Origin: Bradysia coprophila
Taxonomy: Eukaryota; Arthropoda; Insecta; Diptera; Sciaridae
Direction: 5' to 3'
Assembly (NCBI RefSeq): GCF_014529535.1
Contig: NW_023503616.1
Coordinates: forward strand, 1,426,001-1,490,000
DNA length: 64,000 nucleotides
The notes beneath the pieces are model-generated. The model was not told the DNA's origin. It did not search any database and saw only the letters and a program-made list of their open reading frames with translations. Each line of letters opens with the position of its first letter. The first letter of the stretch is position 1. Both the position numbers and the translations under genes were made by a program. Below, piece by piece: positions 1 to 11,200 of this stretch.

Positions 1-438
1 TCGTGTGAATCGAATTATAGCGCCAGGTGACACTTCCAGGGAAATGTTAGAAAGTAACGTGATTGCCGATGTTATAAATGTTCCCTCGGGTACGTAAACA
101 GTGCCACCGCCATTATCATGACAAGATTGAATGGCTGTCTTAAATGCGTTTGTATTAGCGTCAACAGTTGCGGATGGTGCCTCAACATCGTCACTGTTTG
201 GACTCCTGATGGCATTAAAATCTAAGATGTTGCATTGGCGATTCGGTATTATTGGTGGTGTTATTCGTCTTAAGATTTCTGGCACTTGATCCCAGGGATC
301 ATCCGTTTGGCATGCTACATCTTTTCGAATGGACATGGTGTGAAAACTGTGGATAAATTGTTGTCGAGGTAATTTATACTTACATGCAGCCAAAATTCCG
401 ACAAGGACTATGTGGGAAATCAACGCCTGTCGAACCAT
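1..438 (-). CDS. Secreted GH28 polygalacturonase-like enzyme, 5' part only
   Basis: The reading frame is open from an ATG at 438 to the window edge (146 codons); the C-terminal part lies outside. Residues 1-19 are a signal peptide: a basic start, a hydrophobic core (HIVLVGILAA) and a Cys. The mature protein continues with the start of a right-handed beta-helix. Two hallmarks of glycoside hydrolase family 28 and pectin-lyase-like proteins are visible: an ILDFNAI strand near residue 73, and GGGTVYVPEGTF followed by LLSNISLEVSPGAIIRF at the end. The catalytic Asp residues of GH28 lie further downstream and cannot be checked. GH28 enzymes hydrolyse polygalacturonan in pectin; most flies lack them. 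No intron is needed in the visible part: a GTAAGT at about 382 would give an intron of only 37 nt and a frameshift. The family is fairly certain; substrate and activity are inferred. Confidence 0.8.
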   Translation of the reverse strand, partial: MVRQALISHIVLVGILAACKYKLPRQQFIHSFHTMSIRKDVACQTDDPWDQVPEILRRITPPIIPNRQCNILDFNAIRSPNSDDVEAPSATVDANTNAFKTAIQSCHDNGGGTVYVPEGTFITSAITLLSNISLEVSPGAIIRFTR

Positions 439-1425
439 TTCAATGGTAAAGTAGTGGTCAGGACAAAAAAAATTTAGTTGTTGAACCGAGAACTTAATTG
501 TAGTGTAAACCGTCAGCCTCGGTGACGATTTTATATGAATACGTATCGACGAGCAACGCAAGGAGAATGTGTGTTCGAAGATAGAGCTCAATTCAATTTA
601 TGGGGTAATCGATAGCCGCAATGACGAAGGTACACCACTTATCGTCGCTTGATAAATTGACACTATATCAGTACGTGACAGCAAAGAATCAGCAATCAAT
701 TTCTCGATGAAGTGTCTATTACGCTTATTGCCCATTATCAACATCATCATTGTGAGAAACAACCGAAAATACCACCAATCGATTACATCGACAATTCCGG
801 AGATTACTAATACATTAAGTGTAACATGATTGGTATATGAATTGAAATTCAATTTGATGAATGGCTTTCAGTTCTAATTGGTGTAATATTTCATATCCAA
901 AGTGTTGCATTAAATGTTCGCGTGGTAATTCGTGGTTGATCTGTATTCGTCCTAGGAATGTTGTCTTTTAATCGCTTCTGTACCACCTGCACCGTGTCGT
1001 GATATAGTGGGTTATATTAAACAGACAATTCGTGATAATTCAGACCTGACAATACATAAGACTATCACGACGGGCATAGACAATTGTGAATGGACTCCCG
1101 TTTTATTTTTCCTTTTATTTCTACCTTTGGTAATATGCCGCTTTCAGCTGTTGATAAAAATGATTATTGATTATGCAGAAAGGAGCAGGTGTATAAAGCA
1201 CAACAGGGAAGTGTGTACGACAGTTAAATCACAATCGAAACGAACGATAGCGGAGAAAGACTGTGGTGACAAAAATATTACTTCCGATTCACTCTTTGAA
1301 CCAAACATCCGGTAAGTTGACTAGATATTGAAAAGTCGGCACAAATTTTTTCAAATTATTATTAAGAAACCCTGCTGGTACAACAATTTACAGCCCAATG
1401 AATTCGTTATCGGTAACGTTTTTGT
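439..1425. other. Intergenic, 5' flank of GH28 gene and 3' flank of NSMCE2
   Basis: This is AT-rich sequence upstream of the GH28 gene and downstream of NSMCE2, both minus-strand. It should hold the GH28 promoter and the NSMCE2 3' UTR. A plus-strand open frame at about 1007-1315 ends in a good GTAAGT donor and has one hydrophobic stretch. It has no partner exon and no recognisable domain, so I do not call it a gene. Confidence 0.4.
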
Positions 1426-2928
1426 TCACAGTTCAATTAAATCTTGTTCGCTGACAAAAGTTTTATTGGAACAGCCAACCATCGGACATCTAAAATTGAT
1501 TGAATTGAACAATAATTAATGTGCCGAATGTGGAGAGCTAAGTGGCTTATGCATACCTTAATCGGCGATTGATTGCCAACGAATCGATGACACTTTGATA
1601 GCCATAAATGTGATTGCAATGTTTGTTCCGAACCGGCCGGACAAGTGGGCCCTTCGTTATCGGATCAATAGCGTGACTGGTTTCGGTAATTTCCATATCA
1701 TTGGTAACTGTAGTTTGCGTGACTGTTGTTGTTGATGAGACTGAAAAAGACAGTATAATGAATGCAACGTACAGGTTGCAATTGGCAATCGTAAATTACG
1801 CATTCGTTTGCTTAATAAATCACGAGTAAAGCGTTCGAAGTTTTTGTAGATGTGGTGACGCTTCACAGCATCGTCATCAACGTCTCCCGCCATGGATCGA
1901 CGAAAAATCTGAAATAGATTGAAGGTAGAAATGCTTTAGTATGCATTATGCACGATCAAGATTTTTTTTTTCCTCGGATCAGATAAGCCAATTGATCAAT
2001 TAGCTAAAGATGATCTGTGATCTGATCTGAATGACTGAAGCCTCTATAGAACCGTTAGACTGTTCTGGCAATTGTGAAACCACATTTTTCAATTTTCCTT
2101 TTTATCTTTGGCAACAGAGTTGTCCCATATCGTATGATAAGAAAAAATTACATTTCGAACTCAGGTTTGAATAACTTTGTCAATAAACAAGCCATTGATT
2201 TGGAAGTATGAGGCTTGTAGTGCTTACAAAGACGACGCGGTATATACCCAAAAAAGTCAAAAGTATTCGTGTTATCGCGCTAGACATCGCAAATCGATAT
2301 TTGGCTCCAGGCTTCGAAACTTCCTGGGCAGCAACAACCAAAAACATTGAATATTACGTGGTATCATCCAGAAGTCCAACATTAATAGGATATCCGTATT
2401 ACAGCTAAAAAATGTGTTTTATAGAATTGTCAAGACAGTCTAACGATTCTGTAGAGCCAACGGTCATTTCAGATCGGAAGTGACTTCAATCTAAGTTTCA
2501 TAATAGCTGGATGAAGTTTTTTTGCAAATTGGTGATAATTACTAAGATTCGTTTGAAAATATTTCATCGAACTCTTATAGAGGTTATCAGTACCAGTAAA
2601 CCAAAATTTTCTATGAAAAATCGTTATTTGAATCAAAAGAACACAAGTGACTTACAACATCAAATTCTTCTTCCGTTTGAGCTTCTGCTGCCGATTCCAT
2701 TGCTTCTATCGCATTAGCATTTTCCAAATCGACTTGAGAAATTTTCGCTGCCATTGCCAGGAACTCGTCCAGATTCGCTGCATATTGAATGGCAATGTGG
2801 CTCGAATTGAAAAGGGTTCGAATGTTTTACGTTTTACTGTTCTCACCGTTACTGTCGCATTTTATGGCCAGTTCGCAGGTTTTCTTTAAGCTGGTGATTA
2901 TCTTCTCGATTTGTGTAGAGACTTCCAT
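1426..2928 (-). CDS. NSMCE2: E3 SUMO-protein ligase NSE2 (Mms21), SMC5/6 complex subunit
   Basis: Five exons join in frame to 186 residues: 2847-2928, 2656-2777, 1800-1908, 1557-1740 and 1426-1489. All introns are GT-AG and all phases match. The N-terminal half is helical (MEVSTQIEKIITSLKK), as expected for the part that packs against the SMC5 coiled coil. The C-terminal third is an SP-RING. It shows DPITKGPLVRPVRNK, then C-x-H (HCNHIY), then CPMVGC, so the four zinc ligands Cys-His-Cys-Cys are all present; it ends shortly after. Family members sumoylate SMC5/6 and repair substrates in the nucleus. The protein is shorter than human NSE2 (about 247 residues), mostly C-terminal to the RING. Intron 2 (1909-2655) carries a foldback element. 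It is divergent from POLR3K and probably shares its promoter region. The SP-RING is clear. The first exon rests on phase and the ATG alone. Confidence 0.85.
2015..2490. mobile_element. Foldback (inverted-repeat) element in NSMCE2 intron 2
   Basis: Two diverged inverted arms lie at about 2020-2092 and 2405-2485. The left arm reads ACCGTTAGACTGTTCTGGCA and the right arm holds its imperfect reverse complement (TGTCAAGACAGTCTAACGAT). The spacer encodes nothing recognisable. It is probably a non-autonomous foldback transposon, and it explains why this intron is longer than the others in the gene. Confidence 0.55.
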
Positions 2929-3454
2929 TCTCGACTATTTATGCGATATCCAAGTAAGAATTTTTGGCGCAACTTTTTCACTTCACAAATTTGCTTTATT
3001 TTCGTTTTTTTAATTTGTTTTGTTCATATTATTTTGAACCGATTCGAATACCGGTCTGAGCGGTCTGAGGTTAAGTAACGTACTAGATGAAAAGTACAAA
3101 TGCACTGAGCAGCCACTTAAAAACAAGTAGAACATTCATTTTTGTATAAAGGTTTAGATCTACAGAAAACTTTTTCTTCGAAAGTAGCAGGTCGTATCAA
3201 ATTCTCATTGTTATTCTATGAAATTGATGGGGTTTTAAAATTATGCGTTGTATACCAATAGACCGCTCCGTAGACCAACTCTACCAACTGTATATCGAGA
3301 GCAGTTGACACTGACATTTGACACAATTGACAGACGACTTGTAATGATACACACACGTGCAAAACATTACTCTACCATTTCATCATTAATACTTTCAACG
3401 TGATTTTCTTGGTATTAAAATTTATTTAAATCTTTTAAATGAATCAACTCAAAA
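2929..3454. promoter_or_regulatory. Putative bidirectional promoter, NSMCE2 / POLR3K
   Basis: 526 bp separate the divergent start codons of NSMCE2 (2928, minus) and POLR3K (3455, plus). No repeat or open frame of note lies here. A cluster of short TTGACA-like words sits at about 3300-3335 (GTTGACACTGACATTTGACA). I see no clear TATA box placed for either gene. The regulatory role is inferred from the layout. Confidence 0.4.
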
Positions 3455-3854
3455 ATGCTGTTCTGTCCAACCTGCGGTAATTTGCTTCTCGTTGAGGAAA
3501 GTGCCACCTGTTTGCGATTTTCATGCAGCACTTGTCCATACATTTCGAATATCAAACGTAAAATTTCTACTCGAATTTATCCCAAATTAAAGGTACAGTA
3601 TAACGATAGAGACGGTCTTCCGCTTTTGTGGCCAAATTTTCTAAACTCTTAATTAACGAATTCAACAGGAAGTGGACCATGTAATGGGTGGATCGGCTGC
3701 ATGGGAGAATGTTGATTCAACCGATGCTGTATGTCCATCGTGTTCGCACCGACGAGCCTATTTTATGCAAATGCAAATAAGATCTGCCGATGAGCCGATG
3801 ACTACGTTTTATAAGTGCTGTAACAACAAATGTGGCCACAATTGGCGTGATTAA
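3455..3854 (+). CDS. POLR3K: DNA-directed RNA polymerase III subunit RPC10 (C11)
   Basis: Two exons, 3455-3592 and 3669-3854, encode 107 residues, the normal length for this subunit (108 in human). The N-terminal zinc ribbon is MLFCPTCGNLLLVEE with the second pair in FSCSTCPY. The C-terminal TFIIS-like zinc ribbon has CPSC, then the acidic hairpin RSADEPMTTFYKCC, then CGHNWRD at the end. The Asp-Glu of that hairpin drives RNA cleavage by Pol III. The protein also supports Pol III termination and reinitiation in the nucleus. The intron falls after IYPKLK. The YRDC start codon lies only 25 nt after this stop, which suggests a shared transcript. Identification is secure. Confidence 0.97.
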
Positions 3855-3879
3855 GTGAACGAAAGAATGGACATAAACT

Positions 3880-4985
3880 ATGTTAATAGACAAAGGTTTG
3901 AAATTAGTTAGAATATATTTTGGGCGCAAGATGAGCGACTTACAAGAACTATCAGTGAATCAGATCAAATTTATCGAATCGTGCGACTCGAAAATTCAAA
4001 TGGACAATTTAATTGTGAAGTGTTCGGACAAACATGCAGTGAAAATAGCAGCACAAAAGCTACGAGTTGGTGGTGTGATTGCTATACCGACCGATACCGT
4101 TTACGGCCTAGCGTGTAATGCTAATAATCGTCAAGCTATTCGCGAACTGTATGAAATTAAAGGTCGTAATGAATGCAAACCCGTTGCCATTTGTGTACCA
4201 ACAATAAACGATTTGCGACACTGGAGCGAAGCATCACATTTAGCAAATGATTTGCTGGAAAAACTGTTACCCGGCGCCGTCACAATCGTTTTGAAACGAT
4301 CGAAAAACTTAGACAATCCGTACCTCAACAATGGCATCGAAAAAATCGGCATTCGAATTCCGAAATTTGAGTTTATACAGAAGGTGTCGGAGATGTGCGA
4401 GTTTCCCATTGCTCTGACCAGTGCCAATCGTAGCAGCGAGAAGAGTACTTTACACATAGATGAATTTAGATTGCTTTGGCCGCAGGTAACTTTAACCATT
4501 GTTCTTGTCCCGCTTGGCCTTTCGGCAGAATTAATTAATTTACATGCGTCGAAAGCCGTACTTTTCATGTTCCAAGCACTACTTTCGGCGCCCTCAGCAT
4601 GTAACATCCATTACATAACTCGGGATAAAAATGAAAAGTCTTGTTTTCGTGTGTGTATTGACCTCGCTTCGGATCAATACAATTCACACGAAAGCATTAC
4701 TTTTCGTCTGTTTATCCCTAGTCATGTAAAATACTACTTTTCCCTTGGAGGAGGAAAGAGTAACTTCTGTAGTCCTTTGAATTAAACTTTTTTCTTCTTC
4801 TCCTTTCCTAGTTGGGAGCAGTATTTGACGGAGGACAATTGGGTGTAACTGAAGAGCAACGAGCTGCGTCAACAGTCATTGATCTAAGCCGATCGGGATA
4901 CTACAAAATCATTCGTAACGGTGTTGCTGCTAGTCAAACAATCAAAGCTGTGAAAGAATTTGGAATAATTGAAGATGATTCGTAA
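3880..4985 (+). CDS. YRDC: Threonylcarbamoyl-AMP synthase (YrdC/Sua5 domain)
   Basis: Two exons, 3880-4485 and 4812-4985, encode 259 residues. The enzyme makes threonylcarbamoyl-AMP from threonine, bicarbonate and ATP for the t6A37 modification of ANN-decoding tRNAs. YrdC-fold motifs appear in order: IPTDTVYGLACNA, YEIKGR, LLPGAVTIVLKR, IGIRIPKFEF, ALTSANRS and, after the intron, VFDGGQLG and STVIDLS. The intron falls after LLWPQ, as the family alignment predicts. The first ATG adds a basic 17-residue leader (MLIDKGLKLVRIYFGRK) before a second ATG at 3931. The leader could be mitochondrial, so two products are possible. The intron carries a double-hairpin MITE. Reading through the intron gives a false longer frame. 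Its 3' end faces MCPH1. Confidence 0.95.
4539..4732. mobile_element. Double-hairpin MITE in the YRDC intron
   Basis: Two adjacent palindromes form the element. The first runs from TTTACATGCGTCGAAAGCCG to CTCAGCATGTAA. The second runs from TTACATAACTCGGGATAAA to TTTATCCCTAGTCATGTAA and has a GC-rich tip (CCTCGCTTCGG). A close full copy lies at 16,914-17,119, a second-hairpin-only copy at 55,055-55,180, and a first-hairpin fragment on the other strand at about 29,265-29,305. It has no coding capacity. Confidence 0.75.
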
Positions 4986-5184
4986 CGACGACGCGACGTT
5001 TGTTGATTATGATTTTATGCTATTGCAAATTGAAACAAAGTTTTATTTCGTTGAACGATTGTCCCAATCCACATTCGTTGATTTTAAGTGTTATTTCGCT
5101 GTCTATTTATAACCGGGATGGTGGTGAATGAAAACACATTTTTATAATTCAGTTAGTACGCGCTTATATTACTATAGATCAAAT

Positions 5185-5190
5185 AATAAA
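5185..5190 (+). terminator. Candidate polyadenylation signal for YRDC
   Basis: AATAAA lies 200 nt after the YRDC stop and 74 nt before the MCPH1 stop codon on the other strand. A reverse-strand AATAAA at 5042-5047 could serve MCPH1, in which case the two 3' UTRs would overlap. Confidence 0.4.
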
Positions 5191-5263
5191 AAGAAAATTA
5201 ATTTCAAGTGAACACCTAACTATAACTAATTCCATTAAAATGAAAAAGCCTTCACTGGCCACT

Positions 5264-8200
5264 CTACGGCACCGATTTCAAAACGTAACTGGACAATGTT
5301 TTGCAATTAGCAGCAGCTATACTGTCCAATATCCAATCCGAATGTACGCAACGTTGACTCACCTTATCCTTAAACTTATCGGTAACAATATACTTGGCCG
5401 TCTGTCGGCTATTTGTTACTCGTCCACCGCACATTGTGTACAACTCTTTGAGAGCGGGACACCTACACTGCGATGAAATGTAAATCGGTTCGATATGGCC
5501 AAATACTTCGATTTTATACTTGGAGCCGAATGCCTGACTCTCAGCACGACACATCTAAACAATCATTGGTATAAGAATCGGTTCTCGCTCATGTAGATAG
5601 ATGTAAGACTCGGGAACAGGTCATTTTTGACTTGACCTGAACCTGAAACCGTAGACCTGAAAGGTTTCAAGTCATGTTCAGGTTTCTCATTAAAGATCCT
5701 GACCAGAAATCACCTGATTTGACCTGAATTAAGGAAAAAATCACGTAACCTGAAAACCTGTCAGGTCATATCAGATTTCAGGTTGAGTCAGGTCAGGTTA
5801 AAGTTAAATTAAATTCAGGTCAAGTCGGTTTCAGGTAACTTGCCTTCAGATTGAATACAACCTGACCTGATTCCGAGCCTTAAACGAATTAATATTTCTT
5901 ACAGAAACTGCACTAGAGACCGTACGATTCTCGAATGGTTCCTCGTATAACCTGTGTGGAAGGCGAATAAATGACAATTTCAATAATAAACCGAACCGCC
6001 GGATCGTGAGATCAAAATTTACCAAGTTCCAGCTTCAAGCGATGAAGTAACCCAGTCATAATTTATGATCCACAGTCCACGAATGATAGCACGAAGGAAT
6101 TTCTGGGTACGCTTTGAGTCGAAGGTAACCAAATGCGTGGTTTTTTTTGTGACATTAGACTCGACCTTAAATTTGCCCAACGTTGCGATGGCCTAGTTAA
6201 AATAATAACTGGATTTAGTACTGAATTACCGGATAAGCGGCTATAGTCTACGAAAAGTTCTACGAATGTAATACGTCAAGAGAACATTAATAGAAAGGGA
6301 AAGCTAGCTATATACAAGTACATGTCGAAAATGAAGACAGAGATAGAATAGGGGGAATAATAAAGCATGGAATCAAAATCTCCAGAGAAATGAGGAATGG
6401 GACCGAGAAACTTCTGATAATTTTTTGTTTTGTGAACAGAGTGTCATTGATAGATGGACATATTCTTCAGTCCAAGCTTTTTAATCCTTCAATGATATTG
6501 ATTGGAAAGCTGAAGAGTAGAAATTGAAATAGTTAGGATGGCACTAAGATTTATTCAGAAAATTATTTTTTCATGAGCGCGTTGTGTTTCGCTTTATTTT
6601 TTCCCCTCCAGTGAAATGAGAAAATTGTGTTTTCTTGATGACTGTTCAAATGACATTTCTAGTGAGAAAAGTGCAGCACTTTCTCTCCCGTGGGGAGAAA
6701 ATAAAACTTCTCTCATTCAAACCGTCACTTTGTTTATGTTTTTGAAATTAGTCTGGCGAATCGATGTTTTTGTTTCGTAGATAAATGCTGGGAGTAATAG
6801 GTAATTCCAATTCCGGAACGAAGCGAGGGCCGCAATTTGGTTTGAGTTAGAATTTCCTATTCTCTCCCCTCGGTAAACAAATAACTATTGATTGAGTTTG
6901 AATTATGATAGACAGACTTATTGCTTTACTGCCCTTTGTTTGAATTGAAAGTTGTTATTTCTAAAACTGAATCAGAGACGGGAATCACTAGGGAAGTATA
7001 ACGAAAACAACTTGGATTTTATACGATAATTGGAAACGGAACCGTAAAATCGACATAGTGTGAAAAATAAAAACCGAAATTTCGTTTATTTTGCTTGGAA
7101 ATAAATTTAATTTGCGAAAATTCTTTACAAGTATCGTCTTACAAATATGCTTGGGTTACTTATACGGCAAAAAATGTTTTACCGAGTCTGTAAAATCTCA
7201 GCTCTACGACAATAATAATAATTTTTAGTTTTTATAGTACACAGAACAACACAAAAAACTACATCAAAAGTAAAGATAACGCAAAATAAATGGGTCGATA
7301 ATTTCTACGAAATATAAAAGTATGTTCCAATACTCGTCACGATATTCTTTTGCTTACAAGTCTGTCTCCACGATCAACATGATTTTTCACACAATTTTGA
7401 TAAAAAATAAAATCTGACAAAACACGAACATATCGAACTACGTACTACCGTCAACAATAATGCATATATTCATCGATCATACCTTATTAATAACAGTGAC
7501 CTGCTCCGGATTCATGTTCGAATAAGCCAAATAGTTTAGCGGTGCATTCGATTTCATTATGCTGGCATAAACATTGACCGGTTTCGGTGGTCCCGATTTG
7601 AAGTCCATCGTGCTTCGTCGTTGCTTTGCAGTTGTCTTTTTCTGCGGAGCCAAACTTGGAATTTTCGTTGTCTGTGTCGGCAATTTGTTGCCGGAGTCTG
7701 CAGTTGCCTTATTATTATTATCACTAGGATCATTGCTTTGCATGGCTACTTGTTCTTCGTAGGCGGTCGGATTGAATAGTTTCCGCTTTTTCGATGGCGG
7801 TGGTTGCACATCTGGAACACTTTCAGCCGCGTCTGGAATCTGCAACTGTGGCGATGATCTGGCTACGCCGTCGGCTACTCGCCTTTCAACGTTATCGACA
7901 TTGGGTTCAGATTCATTGACTGATCGATTCAGGCGAGCTATTTCGTTTAGATTCTTCAGTCTTTGCTCTATGATAAATAGCGAAATGTCGCGATCAGTGT
8001 GCCGCTTGTTTGTTGAACTGAATGACAATCTCTTCGAATATTCTTCGAATAAAGTGTGCGCTTGTGGAGTCAAGCAATTTTTGGATAGACTATGCTCCAA
8101 TTCAGCAGTCTTAGTTGGTGGGGTTAAAACTGTAGTCAGTCCGTTAATCTGTTTGTCTGTAAAACCATCGGAAAGAAATGATCAGTGAACGGTCAAACAG

Positions 8201-11200
8201 TCAGTTTAATAAACGGCTTACCTTTGCTGGCAGAAGAGGGCTGATGGCTTGCACTTTGACTAGTTGAAAAACAGGTTCGACGCCGATTCGATACATTCGG
8301 ATTTGATTTTTCTTGACTTGGAGTAACAGCCAGTGAAGTGGAAGTTATATCACTCGGCGGCAGTAATGTACGTCTTCGCTTGGAATTCGTTGGTTTCGTT
8401 TCGTTGACTCTAGCCGTTGGTGTAGCAGCCAATGGACTGGGCACTGTTTTGAATAAAGTCCGCCTCAGGCTTGCTATATTACGTCCGTCATCTTTGTTTA
8501 CGATTAACGGACTGGATGCGTCGTTCGGAGCGAACACCGTATTGTTTTGATTAGCCGTTGTATCTTTGCGCTGATGAATTGAATTCAATGGTGGCGCATC
8601 AACACCGGTCGACTGCTTCAGAGTATTTACTGTGCGACGTCTATTCGAGAGCGTTTCCGTAGCATCTTTCGCTCCATTAAAAATTGCAACAGTTGACTGA
8701 CTGGGTACTGTATCACCTGATGCAAACACTGTTCGCCTTCGGTTACTTTTCTCAGATTGAGAGTTTTCCGGTGAATTCTTTCCGACATATTTCTTGGTGT
8801 TCACTTCAAAGTCTTTGAACCGCGCTGGTATAATAGAATTCCTTTTACGCGTTGACTGAACAGTCGGTTGCACATCCGTTAAATCCATTGCACTTGATGA
8901 AAACATCGTTTTCCTACTCGAAATTATGCGTGTCGACGATGCAACGTTTGGCGTTATATCCATTGGCACCGAATGGTTATTTGTTCGGTTGTCGTTGCAA
9001 TTGGTAATTTCAGTAATTTCTTCTGGCATCACATGACGATTCCTCTCAACGGACACGTGATCAATTGATGGTGAAGAAAGTGCCAGCATAGACGTTCGTC
9101 GAGTTACTCGAACCAAGCTATTTGGTGTCTGTTCAACGCTTGCACTTGGTGCAACGGTTGTTCTTCGATTTAAGGGAGTTTTGAAAACTGTCGGTGACTT
9201 TTGGCTTTTCACTAGCGAAACATTCGAATCAGTTGATTGCTTATTGTCGGTGCCGGTTTTCCGCAATGGTGGTGAAACGGTAGCTTCGTCGTCGAAAACT
9301 AACGAACGCTTTGAGTTGACTTGCTTTGCCTTTCCATCAGTGACTTCACTATCGTCAAACAAGTCCCCGACGTTAAAGTCTGACGAAAAGTAATTGATTC
9401 CATTCGAGTTCACGATCTGACGATTATGGAATTCATTCATCATGCTAGTTAGGTTGTCCTTTGCTTTCTTCGGTACTTTAATCGGTTTAAATTTCATCGG
9501 CGGTGGTGTGACTTTCTTCTTTCTAATTTTCAACTCGTTATCCGTCTGGAAAAATTTTTTCACCTGCGAAAATAAATCGAAACATCAGAAAACTAGAGAG
9601 AGGGACAGTGCTTGATCGGTTTACCTTGACTTTTTTATATAACTCCGGATTTTCGTACTGTGCAATGTTGTGGATGGCAAATTTTGATGGATCGACCAAA
9701 CGCAATTGCTTTTTGCACGCTTCAATCCACAGAATCGATACAATCGGAATATTCAATTGCTTCGCCTTATTATACGTTGATTGCGTGCCATTACTAAATA
9801 TGACATGAGTTGTATTCCTTCAACGAAACAACAGAAAAAAAATATTGAAAAATTTGACCCTCGTAACGACTCAAAATCACTAACTTATTGAAATTATCGT
9901 TGACTGTTGCACCGATTTCGCCCATTGCTTCCTTAATACTAGCCGTACGGTTCTCGTCTCCGAATCGCACCTCAACATAGACAATGACATCTTTCATTAC
10001 ATCCTGAATCGTTTGCGGAACGTACTCCTGACGCTCCTCTTCTGTAATTATGTCTTGTTCCTCATGTGGCACATCGAATTGATTGTATGGGCAATTCATT
10101 GGCGATCTGGAAAGAAAAGTTAATTGGTAGAATGGCACATCGGTTTTGGTATGGTAGTTTTGGTATTAAAGTTTGCTAATGGCTTCTGGTGATCAAAGAT
10201 ATTTCACCCCTTAATATCTGTGGCAATCACAAGCTTCATTTAATATAAAAGATTCAGATTAACAATATGACCGATCGCTACAATATTTCTTCATTTAATT
10301 TCGATGTTTTCCAATACAAGATTGAGTTGAAGTATGTTATTCGTCTGTCTCCCAAAATATTTAAGAATCATTCAGTTGAATGAGCATAGTCTGCGAGTCT
10401 GTGTTCGCAAATGATTACTTTATGGAAGCGGCGACGGGTGTCGAAACACCGTTGTCACAGCAACTGTTTTATGCCAACCGTTCCCGCAATTTTATTTAGA
10501 ATTACGAATCGACGAGAACTAACAATTTAATTTCAGGTTAGTTACAGATCGTCGAGGACTTTGAGCTTTCGAAAGTAAACTTTTTTCCAGAACCTGACTC
10601 GAGAGTTATGAGTCATTAGTCTTCTATAAGTGGAAATCAAAAAGACTTACGAATTCTCGAAAGGAATGAATCGGTTCAATTATTCCAGATACTCTGATTA
10701 CAACAAAATGGGTTAGTGGGAAGTTCAATTCGCTACTTTAATATCAATGAACCATGTCTGGGGATAATTACGCGAATTGGAGCGCATACTTCTGTCCAGC
10801 GTAAAGAAATAAAAATATCGATTTACTACTGGATGCTACTTAGTCTAGATGTGCACTAGCACAGTATGTTCACAGAAATTCTCTTCCTTGGCAAATCGTA
10901 CCGAAAGAGATGAACATTTATTCATGTCTAGCCGTTAAGAAATAGGTGTTGAAAATATAAAATGACAAAGCCGAAACCCCATCCATGGTCGATTGACCTA
11001 ACAAAAATTGAGACGAACGGTAGAAAGACAAATGAATTTATTTTGCTTATGAAGACATCAGTAAACCTCATCAAGTTCAGGCAAAGACATATAGGAGAGT
11101 TATGCACTAACCGTCACAAAAAGAAATTTTTCGAATAAAAAAATTTCGGTTCATGCATATCTCTCCTCATATATACAATACATTGAGCAGCATCGATACG

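Noticed and set aside
340-400. A 37-nt intron in the GH28 gene
   Set aside because: Too short, and splicing would shift the frame into a stop. Reading through keeps one frame.
1007-1315. 102-codon plus-strand open frame with a hydrophobic stretch and a GTAAGT at its end
   Set aside because: No ATG near its start, no partner exon, no domain; it sits in the 3' flank of NSMCE2.
1742-1790. A 32-nt intron (GTACGT to TTTCAG) in NSMCE2
   Set aside because: Too short. The donor at 1799 gives a normal 59-nt intron in the same phase.
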